From NCBI GenBank assembly GCA_903897855.1, contig CAIUDH010000020.1, positions 1 to 54,283 on the forward strand: a stretch of DNA of 54,283 bases. The letters are read 5' to 3'. The translations under genes and the position numbers were made by a program. This document shows, one piece after another, positions 44,758 through 54,200 of the stretch; the first letter of the stretch is position 1; every line of letters begins with the position of its first letter. Below the pieces are notes generated by a model that searched no databases, was not told the origin of the DNA, and was given only the letters and a program-made list of their open reading frames with translations. The DNA is from an uncultured Bacteroidota bacterium (GTDB taxonomy: Bacteria; Bacteroidota; Bacteroidia; UKL13-3).

Positions 44758-44892
44758 TAAATGATTAAAAATAAACTTTATTTAGTTTTCCACAATCCTG
44801 ATTTCTACGCACGAATTTCGGGCTTATCCCTATTTATTCTTGCTCCGGAAAATAAATACTTTGTTATTTGCAGCCTCCTAAATTAACGACAA

Positions 44893-46131
44893 ATGTTAGC
44901 TGAAATAATAACCATCGGTGATGAAATATTAATTGGTCAAATCATCGATACCAACTCGGCCTGGATTGCCAAAGAGTTTAACCTGCTCGGCATTGAAATT
45001 CATCAGATTACTTCTGTGAGCGACGATGCGACGCATATCAAAGACGCTGTGCGTAAGGCTTTGAACGCTCATGATTTGGTTTTAATTACCGGCGGACTAG
45101 GGCCCACCAACGATGATATCACCAAACAAACTTTATGCGAATTGTTTAATACGCGTTTGGTTTTTGATGCCATCGCGTTTGAAAATTTGCAATCCATTTT
45201 CACCAAACGGGGGTTCACTATTTTAGAAAGCAATAACGCTCAGGCGATGTTGCCTGAACTTTGCACACCGCTTTATAATACTTGTGGCACCGCTCCTGGC
45301 ATGTGGTTTGATATCGAAAATAAAATTGTGATAAGCATGCCCGGTGTACCCTATGAAATGAAAGCCATGATGGAGCTCGAAGTGTTGCCGCGCTTAAAAG
45401 ACTCCTTTCAATTTCCGGTGATACGTCATTGCACGTTGCAAACTTCAGGTGCAGGAGAAAGTTTTATCGCCGAAAAAATAAAAGCGATAGAGGACCAGTT
45501 ACCAACACATCTTAAACTGGCTTACTTGCCGTCGCTGGGCATTGTACGACTCCGCCTAACAGGCAGAGGCACCGACGCCGATGCGTTAGATCAGGAAATT
45601 TCGACCTATAAAAATTTGATCCGTAACGAACTTGGCAACATCGTATATGCCGAAGGTGATGATACGTTGGCAGAAAATGTGTGCCGCCTTTTAATCGCTA
45701 AAAAGAAGACGCTGGCCTTAGCCGAAAGCTGCACTGGCGGATATGTTTCAAGCCTCATCGTACAGGTGCCCGGTTGTTCGGAATGCTTTATGGGAAGCAC
45801 GGTGACCTACAGTTATGGGGCCAAAGAAAAAGAGCTCGGAGTGAAACATCAAACCCTCGCCACTTATGGTGCTGTTAGCGAAGAATGTGTGACCGAAATG
45901 CTTCAAGGAGTGATCGCGAAATATGATACCGATTGTGCTATCGCCATCTCAGGAATTGCAGGGCCCGAGGGCGGAACACCCGAGAAGCCCGTAGGCACCA
46001 TATATATTGGTATTCTCGTAAATGGTATTCAAAAGATCAAGCGATTTCAATTTGAAAATAATCGTATCCGCAATATGGAACGCGCGGCAATGGCTGCCTT
46101 ACACATGCTTCGTATTGGCTTAGAAAAATGA
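44893..46131 (+). CDS. cinA: CinA-like protein / nicotinamide mononucleotide deamidase
   Basis: The 412 residues combine the N-terminal molybdopterin-binding-like COG1058 domain (IGDEILIGQIIDTNSAWIA, TGGLGPTNDDITK, GTAPGMWF) and the C-terminal CinA deamidase domain (LALAESCTGGYVSSL, AISGIAGPEGGTPEKPVGT). The C-terminal part converts NMN to nicotinate mononucleotide in pyridine nucleotide salvage. Full-length, two-domain form. It is divergent from the SusC operon with 136 bp between usable starts of the longer frames. Confidence 0.95.
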   Translation: MLAEIITIGDEILIGQIIDTNSAWIAKEFNLLGIEIHQITSVSDDATHIKDAVRKALNAHDLVLITGGLGPTNDDITKQTLCELFNTRLVFDAIAFENLQSIFTKRGFTILESNNAQAMLPELCTPLYNTCGTAPGMWFDIENKIVISMPGVPYEMKAMMELEVLPRLKDSFQFPVIRHCTLQTSGAGESFIAEKIKAIEDQLPTHLKLAYLPSLGIVRLRLTGRGTDADALDQEISTYKNLIRNELGNIVYAEGDDTLAENVCRLLIAKKKTLALAESCTGGYVSSLIVQVPGCSECFMGSTVTYSYGAKEKELGVKHQTLATYGAVSEECVTEMLQGVIAKYDTDCAIAISGIAGPEGGTPEKPVGTIYIGILVNGIQKIKRFQFENNRIRNMERAAMAALHMLRIGLEK

Positions 46132-46228
46132 TCCCTGAAAGAGCACGAAAAGTAGCATAAACACTACATAAAAAATAGTTTGCACATTGCTATTAATAGG
46201 ATTAATTAACTTTTACTTTTTAATTATA

Positions 46229-46256
46229 TTGGTTATCATTGCATGAAATAAATTTG
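46229..46256 (+). promoter_or_regulatory. Possible promoter: TTG-N17-TAAATTTG
   Basis: TTG (46229-46231) and TAAATTTG (46249-46256), a full match to TAnnTTTG with slightly short spacing, 34 bp before the mltD ATG. Confidence 0.45.
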
Positions 46257-46290
46257 TAATTCCTTCGTTCATAACAGAAAAGACGACCGC

Positions 46291-47628
46291 ATGCTAAAAT
46301 ACGTTCTTACCCTCCTCCTGTTTTTCACTCGTGCTTATGCCTTCGCACAATCGGTTCCGATTGGACCTGTGGGGCCGGCCTGCGACAAAACATTGGTTGG
46401 GGTAGATACGATGCTCGACGAAGTGAAACTAAAATACAAGTCGGCGGTCAATTACAACCGAGAGGCCCTCAACACCTACGGATTTCTTATCAATGATATT
46501 CCGGCCTATAACGATAGCGTTATTAATTATCGGATGAAGATGATTGAAAGTCCGATTTCAATGGATTACAACAGCTATGTGAAAGCCTATATCGAATTGT
46601 ACTCCCAACGTCGCAGAGAGAGTGTGAGTAAGATGCTTGGTGCCTCCGATTATTATTTTCCACTCTTCGAAGAAATTTTGGACAAATATAGTTTACCACA
46701 CGAATTTAAATACTTGTCGGTGGTAGAGTCGGCCTTAAACCCCAATGCTCAGTCGTGGTGCGGCGCCACAGGGCTATGGCAGTTTATGTACAATACCGGC
46801 TTAAACTATGACCTGGCCATTAATGCCATGGTAGATGAACGTAAAGATCCCATCAGAGCTACAGAGGCTATGTGCCGTTATATCACGAGCAGCTATAACC
46901 AATTTGGCGATTGGCTTTTAGCGATTGCCTCCTATAATTGCGGGCCAGGTTGGGTAGCCTATGCCGTGCGCAAAGGCGGCAGCAATAATTTCTGGGACAT
47001 CCAACAGTATCTTCCTTCCGAAACAAGGGGCTATGTGCCCGCCTTCCTGGCTGCCTGTTATGTTTTTCAATATGCCCCCGAGCATAACCTGTTTCCCGCA
47101 GAACCTGAAATAAATTATCCCATCGAGCGTGTAGAAATAGAGCAGTCGGTATCGTACGCTCAACTCTCTAAAGTGCTTGAGGTGAATGTGCTTGAACTGA
47201 AAAAATTAAATCCTTCCTTCAAGAAAGATTATGTTTATAAAGGAAAATCGGAAACCTATATTTTTCTTCCACAAGAGGCTGCCATCAAATTTTCGGGCAA
47301 CAAACAAAAAGTATATAGTGCTCCTGATGTAAATTATGCTGGAATAACGATGGCATCCAATACGACACCTGATGAGTCAGCCATCCTCCCGGGCTCTTTA
47401 CAATCGAAAAAAGAAGCGAACCTCGCTAGCGAGAGCAATGACATTCCGGTGAAGGGAGAATATCGAAAACTAGTTTATACAGTGCAAGTTGGCGACGACT
47501 TAAACTATATCTGCGATCGTTACAAATGCGATAAATGGGTGATCATGAAATGGAATAACCTCATGAGCGATAACGTACTGACTGGCGACGAAATAAAAAT
47601 TTACGTGCCCAAAGAAAGCGCTAATTAG
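46291..47628 (+). CDS. mltD: MltD-like lytic transglycosylase with LysM
   Basis: The 445 residues have a signal peptide (LKYVLTLLLFFTRAYAFAQ) and an SLT-type transglycosylase domain (about 115-275) with catalytic E146 in LSVVESALNPNA. AQSWCGATGLWQFM, AIASYNCGPGWV and the MltD-type ETRGYVPAFLAACYVF follow. A C-terminal LysM (about 395-442: VYTVQVGDDLNYICDRYKCD) binds peptidoglycan. It cleaves glycan strands in the periplasm during wall remodelling. A degenerate LysM-like stretch at about 290-330 (YAQLSKVLEVNVLELKKLNP) precedes the last one. It converges on the next gene with a four-base overlap. Confidence 0.92.
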   Translation: MLKYVLTLLLFFTRAYAFAQSVPIGPVGPACDKTLVGVDTMLDEVKLKYKSAVNYNREALNTYGFLINDIPAYNDSVINYRMKMIESPISMDYNSYVKAYIELYSQRRRESVSKMLGASDYYFPLFEEILDKYSLPHEFKYLSVVESALNPNAQSWCGATGLWQFMYNTGLNYDLAINAMVDERKDPIRATEAMCRYITSSYNQFGDWLLAIASYNCGPGWVAYAVRKGGSNNFWDIQQYLPSETRGYVPAFLAACYVFQYAPEHNLFPAEPEINYPIERVEIEQSVSYAQLSKVLEVNVLELKKLNPSFKKDYVYKGKSETYIFLPQEAAIKFSGNKQKVYSAPDVNYAGITMASNTTPDESAILPGSLQSKKEANLASESNDIPVKGEYRKLVYTVQVGDDLNYICDRYKCDKWVIMKWNNLMSDNVLTGDEIKIYVPKESAN

Positions 47629-48131
47629 AGATATTTTTTGAGCCAGCTCTCGCGTAGCGGTATCATAAAATTAGAAAACAACTCCTCCTTATTTTTTACT
47701 AACGTATTAATCACCACCGTCTCGGGCGAAAACTCTTTCTCCCGATATCTCTTCACAAATTCGTTGACGGCACAATTTTGAATTTCACCATCGTGCAGAT
47801 AACTCACCCGCATCCGGTCGAGAAGTTCAATGCCATACTGCTCGCCAACGCTTTTAACAAAATGCACCGAAGAGTCGATACTGCACCCTCCTGGTTTTTC
47901 ATAATCATCGTCGACCATGATCACAATAAAATAATTCTGGATCAGATGAATCTCGGCCTTCAACTGCTTATTATGAGCAGTCCATTGTGTGGCAAAGGCG
48001 TCGAAGGCCGGTTGCAGCTCGTCGGCCGCTTGGGCTGGAAAGGGTGTGCTGGCCTGATATAGCCAAACTCTTGCTTCGGGAGGAAAATTAGAAAAAAACT
48101 CTTGCATAAGGGTTTCAATATTACTATTCAT
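47625..48131 (-). CDS. Conserved hypothetical protein
   Basis: From ATG 48131 the protein has 168 residues with no signal peptide: LMQEFFSNFPPEARVWLYQA, AEIHLIQNYFIVIMVDDDYEKPGGCSIDSSVHFVK and a C-terminal LFSNFMIPLRESWLKKYL. I have seen this kind of sequence annotated as an ABC transporter ATPase in Bacteroidota, but there is no Walker A or signature motif, so that name is not supported. A TTG at 48146 would add five residues. It overlaps the mltD stop by four bases and is divergent from carB. Confidence 0.75.
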   Translation of the reverse strand: MNSNIETLMQEFFSNFPPEARVWLYQASTPFPAQAADELQPAFDAFATQWTAHNKQLKAEIHLIQNYFIVIMVDDDYEKPGGCSIDSSVHFVKSVGEQYGIELLDRMRVSYLHDGEIQNCAVNEFVKRYREKEFSPETVVINTLVKNKEELFSNFMIPLRESWLKKYL

Positions 48132-48199
48132 TCTGATGTCATCCAAATTGTTTTTTTTATTTCAAAATCTTTAATTCTTAATTACCTTCGCACGCATAT

Positions 48200-49381
48200 A
48201 TGAGCAATACCGAAAGTAATGTTTCCTCTCGAAAAAAAGTTGTCGTTTTAGGTTCCGGCCCTAACCGTATCGGGCAAGGCATCGAGTTTGATTATAGCTG
48301 TGTTCATGGCGTACTCGCAGCGCGTGAAGTAGGCTTTGAAACCATCATGGTAAACTGCAATCCGGAAACGGTGAGCACCGACTTTGACATCGCCGACAAA
48401 TTATATTTCGAACCAGTGTACTGGGAGCATCTCAGGGAGATTATCGAATATGAGAAACCCGAAGGTGTCATCGTGCAACTAGGCGGTCAAACAGCCTTGA
48501 AACTGGCCGAGAAACTGTATGAGAATAATATCAAAATTTTTGGAACACAGTATAAAGATATGGATGTAGCTGAAGACCGTGGCTCTTTCAGTGACTTACT
48601 TAAAGAGATGGGCATTCCATACCCCAAATATGGGGTAGCCGAAACCGCCGACGACGCCCTCAGGGTGGCCAAAGAAGTGGGTTATCCGGTGTTGGTGCGT
48701 CCTAGTTATGTGCTCGGCGGACAAGGCATGAAAATTGTGATTAACGATGAAGATTTAGAAAATGCTGTCCTGGCCTTATTGGGCGATTTGCCTGGCAACC
48801 GGGTGCTCATCGACCATTTCCTTGACCGTGCCGAAGAGGCCGAAACCGATAGCATCAGCGATGGTGAAGACGTTCATATTATTGGTATGATGGAACATAT
48901 AGAGCCCGCCGGTATTCATAGTGGCGACAGTAGCGCCGTGTTACCTCCCTTCTCGTTGAGCCAAAAGGTGCAGGATACGATGGAAGAATACAGCAAACGC
49001 ATCTCCATCGCACTCAAAGTAAAAGGACTGCTCAATATCCAATTCGCTGTAAAAAATGAGATGGTTTATGTTATTGAAGCCAACCCACGTGCCAGCCGTA
49101 CCGTGCCTTTCATAGCTAAAGCCTACGATGTGCCCTATATTAATATTGCGGCCAAGGTAATGCTCGGCACCCATAAACTAAGCGACTTTAAGATAGAACC
49201 GAAAAAGAATGGTTATGCCATCAAACAGCCTGTGTTTAGTTTCGATAAGTTTCCGGGAGTTAATAAAGAGTTAGGCCCCGAGATGAAATCGACTGGTGAA
49301 GCCATCTTGTTTATCAAGGATTTGAACGATCCTGTGTTCAGAGAATTGTATAAAGAGAAAAGTATGTATTTGAGCCGTTAA
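48200..49381 (+). CDS. carB: C-terminal ATP-grasp half of carbamoyl-phosphate synthase large subunit
   Basis: The 393 residues correspond to the second synthetase unit of CarB, which phosphorylates carbamate: VVVLGSGPNRIGQGIEFDYSCVHG, NCNPETVSTDFD, VQLGGQTALKLAEKL, GIPYPKYG, RPSYVLGGQGM, EDVHIIGMMEHIEPAGIHSGD and EANPRASRTVPFIAKA. It ends SMYLSR like Bacteroidota CarB proteins that lack the MGS-like regulatory domain. What is missing is the entire N-terminal half (glutaminase contact and carboxyphosphate ATP-grasp). The upstream gene is divergent and the start MSNTESNVSSRKK looks natural, so this is a split gene rather than a truncation by an element. The partner must lie elsewhere. Confidence 0.9.
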   Translation: MSNTESNVSSRKKVVVLGSGPNRIGQGIEFDYSCVHGVLAAREVGFETIMVNCNPETVSTDFDIADKLYFEPVYWEHLREIIEYEKPEGVIVQLGGQTALKLAEKLYENNIKIFGTQYKDMDVAEDRGSFSDLLKEMGIPYPKYGVAETADDALRVAKEVGYPVLVRPSYVLGGQGMKIVINDEDLENAVLALLGDLPGNRVLIDHFLDRAEEAETDSISDGEDVHIIGMMEHIEPAGIHSGDSSAVLPPFSLSQKVQDTMEEYSKRISIALKVKGLLNIQFAVKNEMVYVIEANPRASRTVPFIAKAYDVPYINIAAKVMLGTHKLSDFKIEPKKNGYAIKQPVFSFDKFPGVNKELGPEMKSTGEAILFIKDLNDPVFRELYKEKSMYLSR

Positions 49382-49510
49382 GGTTATCCATGCAATAGCG
49401 ACGGAGTTGTTAATCTTCAATTGCGCCGTTGTATTGTCATCCTAACGAAGGAAGGATCTCAAGCATTGCATACGCTAGCAAAAACCATCACCCCTGTAAT
49501 TTCCCATCGC

Positions 49511-49822
49511 CGTTGTGCAACCCCGTTGGGGTTGTAATATAATTTCCAGCCACCATTCCCGCCGCCGTTGTTCGGTGTTGGCCAAGGTAGAGGTTCAGCG
49601 TCACCAACAACATGGAGATGAATAGCCCTGTTTTCCCAGCGCCTTTGTTCAACCCCATTAGGGTTGTAATACAATTCGAACATCCTACCATAGGTTGTCA
49701 CCTATGGCTATTATTGTGCAACCCCGTTGGGGTTGTAATACAATTTCCAGCCACCATTCCCGCCGCCGTTGTTCGGTGTTGGCCAAGGCAGAGGTTCAGC
49801 GTCACCAACAACATGTGGATGA
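49511..49822. repeat. Palindromic repeat cluster B
   Basis: This lies in the 512-bp gene-free stretch 49382-49893. Two copies of a unit of about 110 bp (49511-49621 and 49711-49822) are 201 bp apart and nearly identical. Each starts with the hairpin CAACCCC-GTT-GGGGTTG (49518-49534, 49719-49735) and continues through TTTCCAGCCACCATTCC to a GTTGTTCGGTGTTGGCC...CACCAACAAC inverted pair. Between them lie a third hairpin CAACCCCATTAGGGTTG (49650-49666) and the palindrome variant at 49688-49707. It is the same family as cluster A, 11 kb away. Apparent open frames here (YNPNGV repeats) are artefacts of the repeat. Confidence 0.85.
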
Positions 49823-49855
49823 ATGCGAATCGTTCGATGAAAACACCCTCCGATA

Positions 49856-49879
49856 AGGCAAATTATTTGTAATTTGCCT
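49856..49879. promoter_or_regulatory. Perfect 10-bp inverted repeat overlapping the glycosyltransferase promoter
   Basis: AGGCAAATTA (49856-49865), loop TTTG, TAATTTGCCT (49870-49879). The right arm contains TAATTTG, a near match to the -7 box, 14 bp before the ATG at 49894. It may be an operator, a 5' hairpin or simply a repeat remnant. Confidence 0.45.
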
Positions 49880-49893
49880 CGCGTTTTCAGAAG

Positions 49894-51192
49894 ATGAAAA
49901 AAATCCTATTCCTTTCCTATTATTATCCGCCCAGCAGTGGCGCCGGGGTGCAGCGCCCCTTAAAACTTTCCAAGAATCTACCTCAATTTGGGATCGACCC
50001 TATCGTGATTACCGTGGACCCCACGAAGGCCTCCTACGCGGGTTTCGATGAGCATCTGTTAGAAGAAGTGCCGGCGCAATTGCGCGTGTACCGCACCAAC
50101 ACCCACGAGCATTACAAATACTATAAGTGGCTGGTAAAAAAAAATATCCCCACGGCAGGCTTCGCCAATGAGAGTAACCCGAGTTTGTTACAGAAAATCG
50201 CTCGCTTCATCAGAGGTAATTTTTATTTCCCCGACCCTCGCAAAGGGTGGAATGAGTCGGCTTTTCAGCAGGCCAAAAAATTGATACTAGAGGAAAATAT
50301 TGATACGGTATTTACCACTTCACCACCCCATTCGACACATCTCATTGGCATGCGCTTAAAGAAGGAGCTTGGGGTGCGCTGGATCTGTGATTTGATTGAC
50401 CCCTGGACCGATATCTATTATTTCAAACAGCTTTATCATTTGCCCTTCGCACTTAATATTAACAAGCGAATGGAGCGCCAGGTGCTCGAACAGGCCGATG
50501 CACTTATTACCTGCAGCTACCATTTCAGGAATTTGTTTTTAACCAAAACGCCTCTCATCAAAGCCGACGATTTTAAGATTTTGTATTATGGCTATGATGA
50601 GAAAAATTTTGAACATAGGATATCCCAACCTTCCACTACAGAATTTATTATCACCTATACCGGCACCATTGCCGATATCTATTACCCTCAGGCTTTATTT
50701 CGGGCGATAAAAAAAATCACTAAAACCACCGATGTGCCTGTGAAACTGCGTTTCGTAGGCCTCGCTTCCAGTGGCATTCAAAAACTAATACAAGCCTCGG
50801 GCATCGAATCGATGACCGAATTTACGGGCTTGGTGCCTCATAACGATTCCTTAGAGTACCTTCTGAAATCGACGGTGCTCTTGCTTATCGTGCCTCAAAA
50901 CGAAAATAATGAAGGGATTATCCCGGGTAAGATATTCGAATATTTTGCAAGTCGAAAACCCGTGATCTCCTTGGCCAACCCCAAGGGTGATGTAGCGCAA
51001 CTGATAACCGATAATCAATTCGGTAAGAGCTTCGCACATGAAGAAGAAGAAGAAATGTATAGGTATCTGTTGGCGTTGGTAGAGGCTTGGAAAGTGAATC
51101 CCAACCTCGATTTGCCGACCTCCGATTTAACCCGTTTCGAAAGTGTTTATCAGACGAAGATGTTGGCTGATATCATCCTCGAAAAAAACTAA
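49894..51192 (+). CDS. Glycosyltransferase, GT4-like
   Basis: The 432 residues have the GT-B layout of family 4: an N-terminal LSYYYPPSSGAGVQRPLKLSKNLP (acceptor side), central DLIDPWTDIYY, and a C-terminal donor domain with YTGTIADIYYPQALF, EFTGLVPHNDSLEYLLKSTVLLLIVP and the E-x7-E type GKIFEYFASRKPVISL. It transfers a sugar from a nucleotide donor, most likely for envelope polysaccharide or lipid-linked glycan. No other glycan genes are adjacent, so the product cannot be named. Confidence 0.92.
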   Translation: MKKILFLSYYYPPSSGAGVQRPLKLSKNLPQFGIDPIVITVDPTKASYAGFDEHLLEEVPAQLRVYRTNTHEHYKYYKWLVKKNIPTAGFANESNPSLLQKIARFIRGNFYFPDPRKGWNESAFQQAKKLILEENIDTVFTTSPPHSTHLIGMRLKKELGVRWICDLIDPWTDIYYFKQLYHLPFALNINKRMERQVLEQADALITCSYHFRNLFLTKTPLIKADDFKILYYGYDEKNFEHRISQPSTTEFIITYTGTIADIYYPQALFRAIKKITKTTDVPVKLRFVGLASSGIQKLIQASGIESMTEFTGLVPHNDSLEYLLKSTVLLLIVPQNENNEGIIPGKIFEYFASRKPVISLANPKGDVAQLITDNQFGKSFAHEEEEEMYRYLLALVEAWKVNPNLDLPTSDLTRFESVYQTKMLADIILEKN

Positions 51193-51223
51193 CGAAAAAC
51201 AATTTTACAATCACGTAAAATTT

Positions 51224-54200
51224 TTAACGCAGCAAGTGAAAAGTACCCTTGTAATTAAAGCGTTGCTTATTATAACCGGTGGCTCTTAACTCATAAACAT
51301 AAACGCCTACATCGCAGGCGCGCTCATTATAATTGCCATCCCATCCTTTATTGAAATCGTTGGTCTCAAAAAGCAAGGAGCCCCATCGATCAAAAATTCG
51401 CAGCATATAATCAATCGGCGGTTTGCCCGTGAGATTCTGGATAAACACCCCCTGCGCATAAAAAATATCATTCACTCCATCGTTATTCGGACTGAACGCA
51501 TTGGGCACCACAATATTCGGGGGCAAGAACACGCAAGCCAAATTACTCATGCTCGTGTCGGGAAGCGACTGGGCTTCAACGGCCCTGATTCTATAACATG
51601 AAGCGGTATCGATCTCATAGAATTTGGTGTCGGTATAAGTGGTGTCGGTAGGAGGTAAAACCGAGACCACCTGATAAGTCTTGTTTTTGTTGTCGTAGAG
51701 TTCTAAGATATACGCTTGAACCGTGTTAGCCCAATAGTCATAGGCGTTCCACGATAAATAAACAGAATACCCGTTGGTTAATGCCCTCAGGTTAATGCTT
51801 CTTCCAATGTTGGAACCTGGATTGATATAACCACAATAATCCTGCATTCGCACACGGTAGGTGTAACTGTTGGAATGCACATCAACCAGCTTATCAATAT
51901 AAGAGTTGGAGGTGCTGCTTGCAATATTTTGAAACGTGCCTCCGGCATTGAGTTTATCAATAAAATATATCTTTCTATTGGTGTTCACAACGCCTGAAGT
52001 ATCCCATTCGAGTAATACGTCCTTATCGTTAACGACGGTGGCACGTATCACCTCAAGCGGCGTGTTGGCAATATAATACGGAGGATGATTGAAGTCGATA
52101 TTGCTTCTCGATATAAAGCCGGTACCTACCTGCCATGCTTCCACATAATAGTAATAATCGGAGTCGCATAAATTGGCATCAACCAAGGTGGTATCAAAAT
52201 CGGCATGTTGGGCATATAACAGATAGCCTCCAACGAGGGTATGACTGCGGTAAAGTTTATACACAAAAGTTCCTGCAGCCCAGCCCTGATAGCTTGTCCA
52301 GGTGATCAAATTACTATTTTGAGTTAAGGTGGTAGCATCTAAATAAATGCTTCTATGGGTGATACTGAAGGCGGTGTTATGACCACAATTGTCGAGGGCA
52401 TCCATCGTATAACTGTAAGGCTGCGTTTTTACATTGATACCGGCATTATCAAGATAGCTGGTGTCGGTGATCAGGTTTTTCGAAATCAAGGGTGTGAACA
52501 TGCCACCCACACTTCGGTAGAGGTTATAGAATGTAAAATCGCTGGCGGTATTTTTATTCCATATCACGCGTATATCGTTATTGTTCACTACGGTGATATA
52601 GTAAATTTGTGGCTGAGAAGGAGGCAAAGAGTCGGCCACCTTAATCATATTCGTTTTCACTAAAAGATCATTACATCCATTCACATCCTCTAAATAAAGT
52701 GATACGGTATAAACCCCTGTGATATCGTACTTATACGGAATTGGGTTGGCCAAATCCGACGTGTCGGCTAAGGTGGTAGGTACCCCAAAATCCCAATGGT
52801 ATTTTACGATCGGTGCGGCAAGGGTAGATTGATTTAAAAAGGAGATGACTGTATGCGGACATACCGCCGTATCGGAGCTCACAAATTTCGCCACCGGCTT
52901 TTCAAACGCTTCAATGTAATTGGTTTTAAGCATCGTATCGGTGCATCCAAACTGATTTGTCACGATTAACTTCACTCCATATTTTCCTGGCGTAGTATAG
53001 ATGTACGTAGGGTTTTGGGTGGTGTCGTCAATAAATCCGTCGTTATTAAAATCCCAACGCCAGCGTGTAGCGGCTTTCGAGGTATCGAAGAAATTAACAA
53101 TGAAAGGCAAACAGCTGCTACTGTCTTTCACATAAAACCAAGCCTTAGGCCGGCTATACACCACGATACTGTCGAGTGGCTGATAAATCTGTGAACAGAC
53201 TCCCGAAGTATCGAACACAAAAAGATAAGGCTTATATACCGAATACAATACATTCGGGCTGGCCAGCGTATAAATTTTATCGGTGATGCTCACCGAGTCG
53301 ATGGGGCCGAAACCATAACTAAAATAGAACTTATGTACAAATCGGCTACTGTCGACAATATGCACAGAGACAGGCTCACAGCCCTTTGTGTTAGTTATTT
53401 TAAAGTACGGCACGGGGCCAGTAATTCGAATAAAATTTTGTTTCGTCATCACCCCCACACATCCTATATTATTCTCCACCTGAAGAGTCACATTAAAGCT
53501 AGAGAGCCCATTTTTTATCGCAAACACATGCGATATCACCGTATCGGTTGATTTAAGTGGAGGCGAACCATCACCAAAATCCCAGGTATAGATTGTTACA
53601 TCGTTCGAGGAGCGACTATGAAAGGTGACTAACGCAGGCCCGCATACAATAGCTGTATCGCTGGCTATAAAATTGGCTATAGGCTGGCTAATGACAATAT
53701 TTTGAATCATGGTATCCACGCATCCATTCGCCGTTTTGGCGATGAGACCTAACATGCGATATCCTGTTTGAGAAAACACCAACTTGGGGTTGGCCACACT
53801 GTCGTTGGGTAAAAACGAGATGGCACCATCGGAGAACCATTTATAAGAAACGGGGTTGAGGGTTGAACTATTTAATAAGGTGGCCGTATCGTACTTGCAA
53901 AATTCGGGAGCGATGCTAAAAAGGGCTTGAGCTCCTATGGCTATGGTAAGCGCACCCGCTGAATCGATATAATGACAGCCTTCGCTGTTGGTGAATTCGC
54001 AATACACACGATACTTTCCAAAGTGCGTAAAGGTGATGTCGGTAGCCACGCTTCCCGGGCTGCCTATATTATAACTACCCAAGGTGGCTCCATCGCTTAT
54101 AGGGACGCAACTCCACGAATATTGCACCACGGCCGATGGATTTACAAAATGAAAATTATAATCGATGGTGGAGCTAAAATTTATCGTCGACTGCGAACAG

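Noticed and set aside
47625-48131. ABC transporter ATPase, a name used for similar proteins
   Set aside because: No Walker A, signature or Walker B motif is present in the 168 residues.
49459-49701. Open frame with YNPNGV repeats in repeat cluster B (also similar frames at 38105-38546)
   Set aside because: The frame arises from the palindromic hairpin unit itself, occurs on both strands and in both clusters, and shows no signal, domain or start context.
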